From Dirofilaria immitis (Eukaryota; Nematoda; Chromadorea; Rhabditida; Onchocercidae), in contig JAKNDB010000085.1 of NCBI GenBank assembly GCA_024305405.1, forward strand, positions 1,375,001 to 1,439,000: a stretch of 64,000 nucleotides of DNA, given 5' to 3'. Below are positions 61,258 through 64,000 of the stretch, piece after piece. The notes beneath the pieces were generated by a model. That model made no database searches. It saw nothing but the letters and a program-made list of their open reading frames with translations, and had not been told where the DNA came from. Numbering within the stretch: the first letter of the stretch is position 1; each line of letters opens with the position of its first letter. Made by a program: the position numbers and the translations under genes.

Positions 61258-63161
61258 TTAAAAATAATTAATAAGAAGAAAATCATTTGCTAACTTAATT
61301 CATCACAGTTATCGATAAATATATAAATATGATTAAATATTAGAATGAAAATTTTTCCTATCTATGATTATCAAATATAGCTAACAAATTATAATTATAT
61401 TTTATCAAGCAAACCAGACAGTTGAATAATTCATTTCTCATACTACCATATCAATAAAATGTAGCATATTATTCATGGATGTAAATTGTAAACAGATTAT
61501 GAAAAATATTATATTTTATAGATTATTTAATAATCAGTATGAGAAAATTTGAATTGCATGAAAATTTGTTATGATATTTATGAATGCATACAACTTTTAT
61601 CCTATCTAAATATGATAAAATTTCATTTAATCATTCATTAATGAAAGTGATATAATTGAATTGTTTAATAATTAACTTATTTATCAATTTTCCAAGAAGG
61701 TAAATCGAGATGATTGAAAATATGAAAAATATGATTAAAAAATTTATTAGTAGAAATTATTTTTCTAAAATTTCAATTTGTAATTTGCATACAAAAATGT
61801 TGCACCTATAAAAATTGTCTTATAAGGAAAATGTTTTAATTTAAAATTATATGCTATAAATTATAAATTTAAAAATTTACTTTTATAAAGAATGGATAAT
61901 ATCGAAAGTAATTTTTAGCAAAATAAAAAAAAATTTCAATCTATTGAATTAATCTGAAAATTTGCTAATGAAAATAGGAAAAAAAAGAAATGGAAAAGAA
62001 GCTTATTTCGACGAGAAGTTTTTATATCGCCAGAATTCTTTCTTTTTTTTTTTTTTCTAAAATCTTTCTTAAATTTCTTTTTCCTTTTCTTTTTTTTTAA
62101 ATCTAAATTTATGTTCTAATATAGAATTAAAACAAATTAATTTTTTTCCTTTTTAATTTTAATGCAAAATCTCATTTTAGCAGATTTTTAGCTGTAAAGA
62201 ATAATTCAAAAAAAAAAATTTCAATAAAATAAAAAAAAATGCCAATGTTCTGAATGCATTATTTGAATATAAAAAAATTTGAATATTTTAAATTAATTAA
62301 ATTTTAGAAAAAAATTGCTAATTTTTCGATGGATAAATCAAAGCATGAAGGAAACAAATTGGTCGTTAGAAAATCTTCATCGTAAATTTCAAAAATTTAG
62401 TATAAAAGTTACAAATTTTGGAGAATAGAGTTGCTCTTAAATCTTTGGGTTTCAACATGAAAATTTGCACATTTGTAATTTTGGATGCTTACGTGGATAT
62501 AATTTCACATGATGGACGACAATTAGTTATTCGGTTGAATTTTCGGTTTTCCGGTTTTTGTCGATTAGACGGTCGAGAAGATTCGTGCTGGAATATCTAG
62601 AATTTTGAAAAGAGAATTAGCAGTAGTTTTTTGATATGAAAAATAAAACAATCCGAGAAAGTAGCATTAGGCTTTTGATAGTGGAGTTAAATGGATGACT
62701 GAAAGGTAGGCTAATATGACATTTTGAATTGTATCAGCGTGTTTAATATAATTAGGTTTCATGTAATTACTTTGCTCTAAGCATATGATGAATGGAATTA
62801 CTTAATTCTGACATATCTTAGTAATATAATGAGTTAATATTTTAATATATCGCATTATATATGTTAAGTATGTTAGTTGTTGCGCTGTGATATATAAGGA
62901 AATATCAAATTATCTTGCATGAAGAATAGAACTTTTAATATCTTTCATTTCTCTGTTTCTTTTTATAATCTTATTATAATAAGTATTGTTAAAAATGATA
63001 GCTGTTGGAATATTGAAATGCAATTTGATATATGTAGAAATTATATTCACATCATTTAATATATTAAATGGTACTTAATCACTTATGGAATTTAATGAAT
63101 ATCGAATTTCAGGTTTTGAATATTTGGAGAGACCGCATTGTAATTGTTGATATCCTAATTA

Positions 63162-64000
63162 ATGAACGATTCTCAAGATAGTCCAAGTGTTGATCGTATG
63201 CCACATCTGAAGCAACTCGTTTTGAGCTGCGACGACGCCGCATCAATTTTGCAGCCAGAAATAGTATATCTTATGAAATAATCCTAAAAAGTAGTGTAAC
63301 CTTGTCGCTATATTTTAAGAACAGTATTTCCTTTTTTTCCTTTGTTTTATTTTGTTTATGAAATATAAAAAATTTTATTACTAAAAAATTTTCAAGATTG
63401 AGAGACGAGATCTGATTCCAAGTTTTCTTGCTTGTTTTCCAATACGTTACGGCAGTTTTAATAAAATATATCTTTTTCGCACGAAAAAAATTGTTAGAAT
63501 CAGGCCATTTCGATTGTTTGGATTCGTTCAGTAGTAATAAGAATACTTTGCTAATATAAGTGATGTTATGATAATCTCTAATCAAATTCAAGTTTGATTG
63601 GCTGCCTGTGACATCTGTCACTGTCTCATGAAGAATGTGCTGTGTTCTACGATATTCAAATTCCATTTCATATTTTATTAAGCTTTACTTGTTCCTTACT
63701 TCTAGAAATAGATGGCCTTGTTCTTTTTTTCTGAAACGTCGATATTCAATGTGATAAAAAGAATTTTAAGGGAGAGACAAATGAAAAATCTGTGAAACAT
63801 AAATTAGGTATTCTAGATTGATAGACAGTCCGAAATCTTTGCTTTTTCTTCAGGGAAAAATTCATGATAATTTAAACAATTTGATCGCGAACGGTATACC
63901 TGATACACCATTGGGACAAGCTGTGTCGAATTTGCATGCATCTTGGGCACAATTAATCGGTGATTTATCAGCACGAACAGGTTATTTACCTCCGACGTTG
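63162..64000 (+). CDS. Unrecognised protein, 5' end only (two exons visible)
   Basis: An ATG at 63162 opens an exon to 63263 reading MNDSQDSPSVDRMPHLKQLV and ending DDAASILQPEI before a GTATAT donor. The next exon starts at 63854 after a TTTTTCTTCAG acceptor and stays open to the window edge: GKIHDNLNNLIANGIPDTPL, then LHASWAQLIGDLSARTGYLP. Both exons are in phase 0, and their base composition is clearly higher in GC than the flanks. The sequence looks like amphipathic helices. I do not recognise the family; the rest lies outside the window. An opposite-strand frame at 63271-63666 occupies the intron. Confidence 0.65.

Overview
This window looks like nuclear DNA of a nematode, probably a parasitic clade III (filarial-type) worm. 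It is strongly AT-rich by eye. Its genes are split into many short exons by small AT-rich introns that nearly all end in TTTTCAG-like acceptors. The exon translations match conserved metazoan proteins that have known worm counterparts. No species can be named from sequence alone. No plasmid, phage, Wolbachia-like or bacterial operon structure is visible.

Layout, left to right: (1) 1-7134 is a gene-poor AT-rich tract with tandem repeats. (2) 7135-15608, minus strand: gamma-tubulin complex component 2 (GCP2, worm gip-2). It lies head to head with (3) 17101-25303, plus strand: exportin-1/CRM1, with 23 exons that can be joined end to end. (4) 26734-28736, minus strand: Spartan/SPRTN (worm dvc-1), a DNA-protein crosslink protease with six exons and a clean 385-residue product. 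(5) 28840-29540: coding-like but unassigned sequence. (6) 30095-35774, plus strand: COG7, a Golgi tethering subunit. (7) 35775-40439: a repeat-rich gap. (8) 40440-49175, plus strand: MTA/LIN-40, a NuRD subunit with BAH, ELM2, SANT and GATA-finger domains. (9) 52876-58799, minus strand: a divergent rhodopsin-like seven-transmembrane receptor. (10) 58800-63161: a gap with long TTA arrays. (11) 63162 to beyond the right edge, plus strand: the start of an unrecognised gene.

The genes do not form a pathway. They are independent housekeeping genes (nuclear export, spindle nucleation, crosslink repair, Golgi trafficking, chromatin repression) plus one receptor, arranged mostly in divergent or convergent pairs.

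Two signals deserve most attention. First, about a dozen exons in five genes each need exactly one extra base inside or beside a homopolymer run to stay in frame, always in the same direction. This points to systematic homopolymer undercalling rather than dead genes; adding those bases gives whole-codon totals for exportin-1 and MTA. Second, the receptor gene has a 37-38 bp minisatellite that begins exactly at a 5' splice site and repeats the splice-site sequence about 16 times into the intron.
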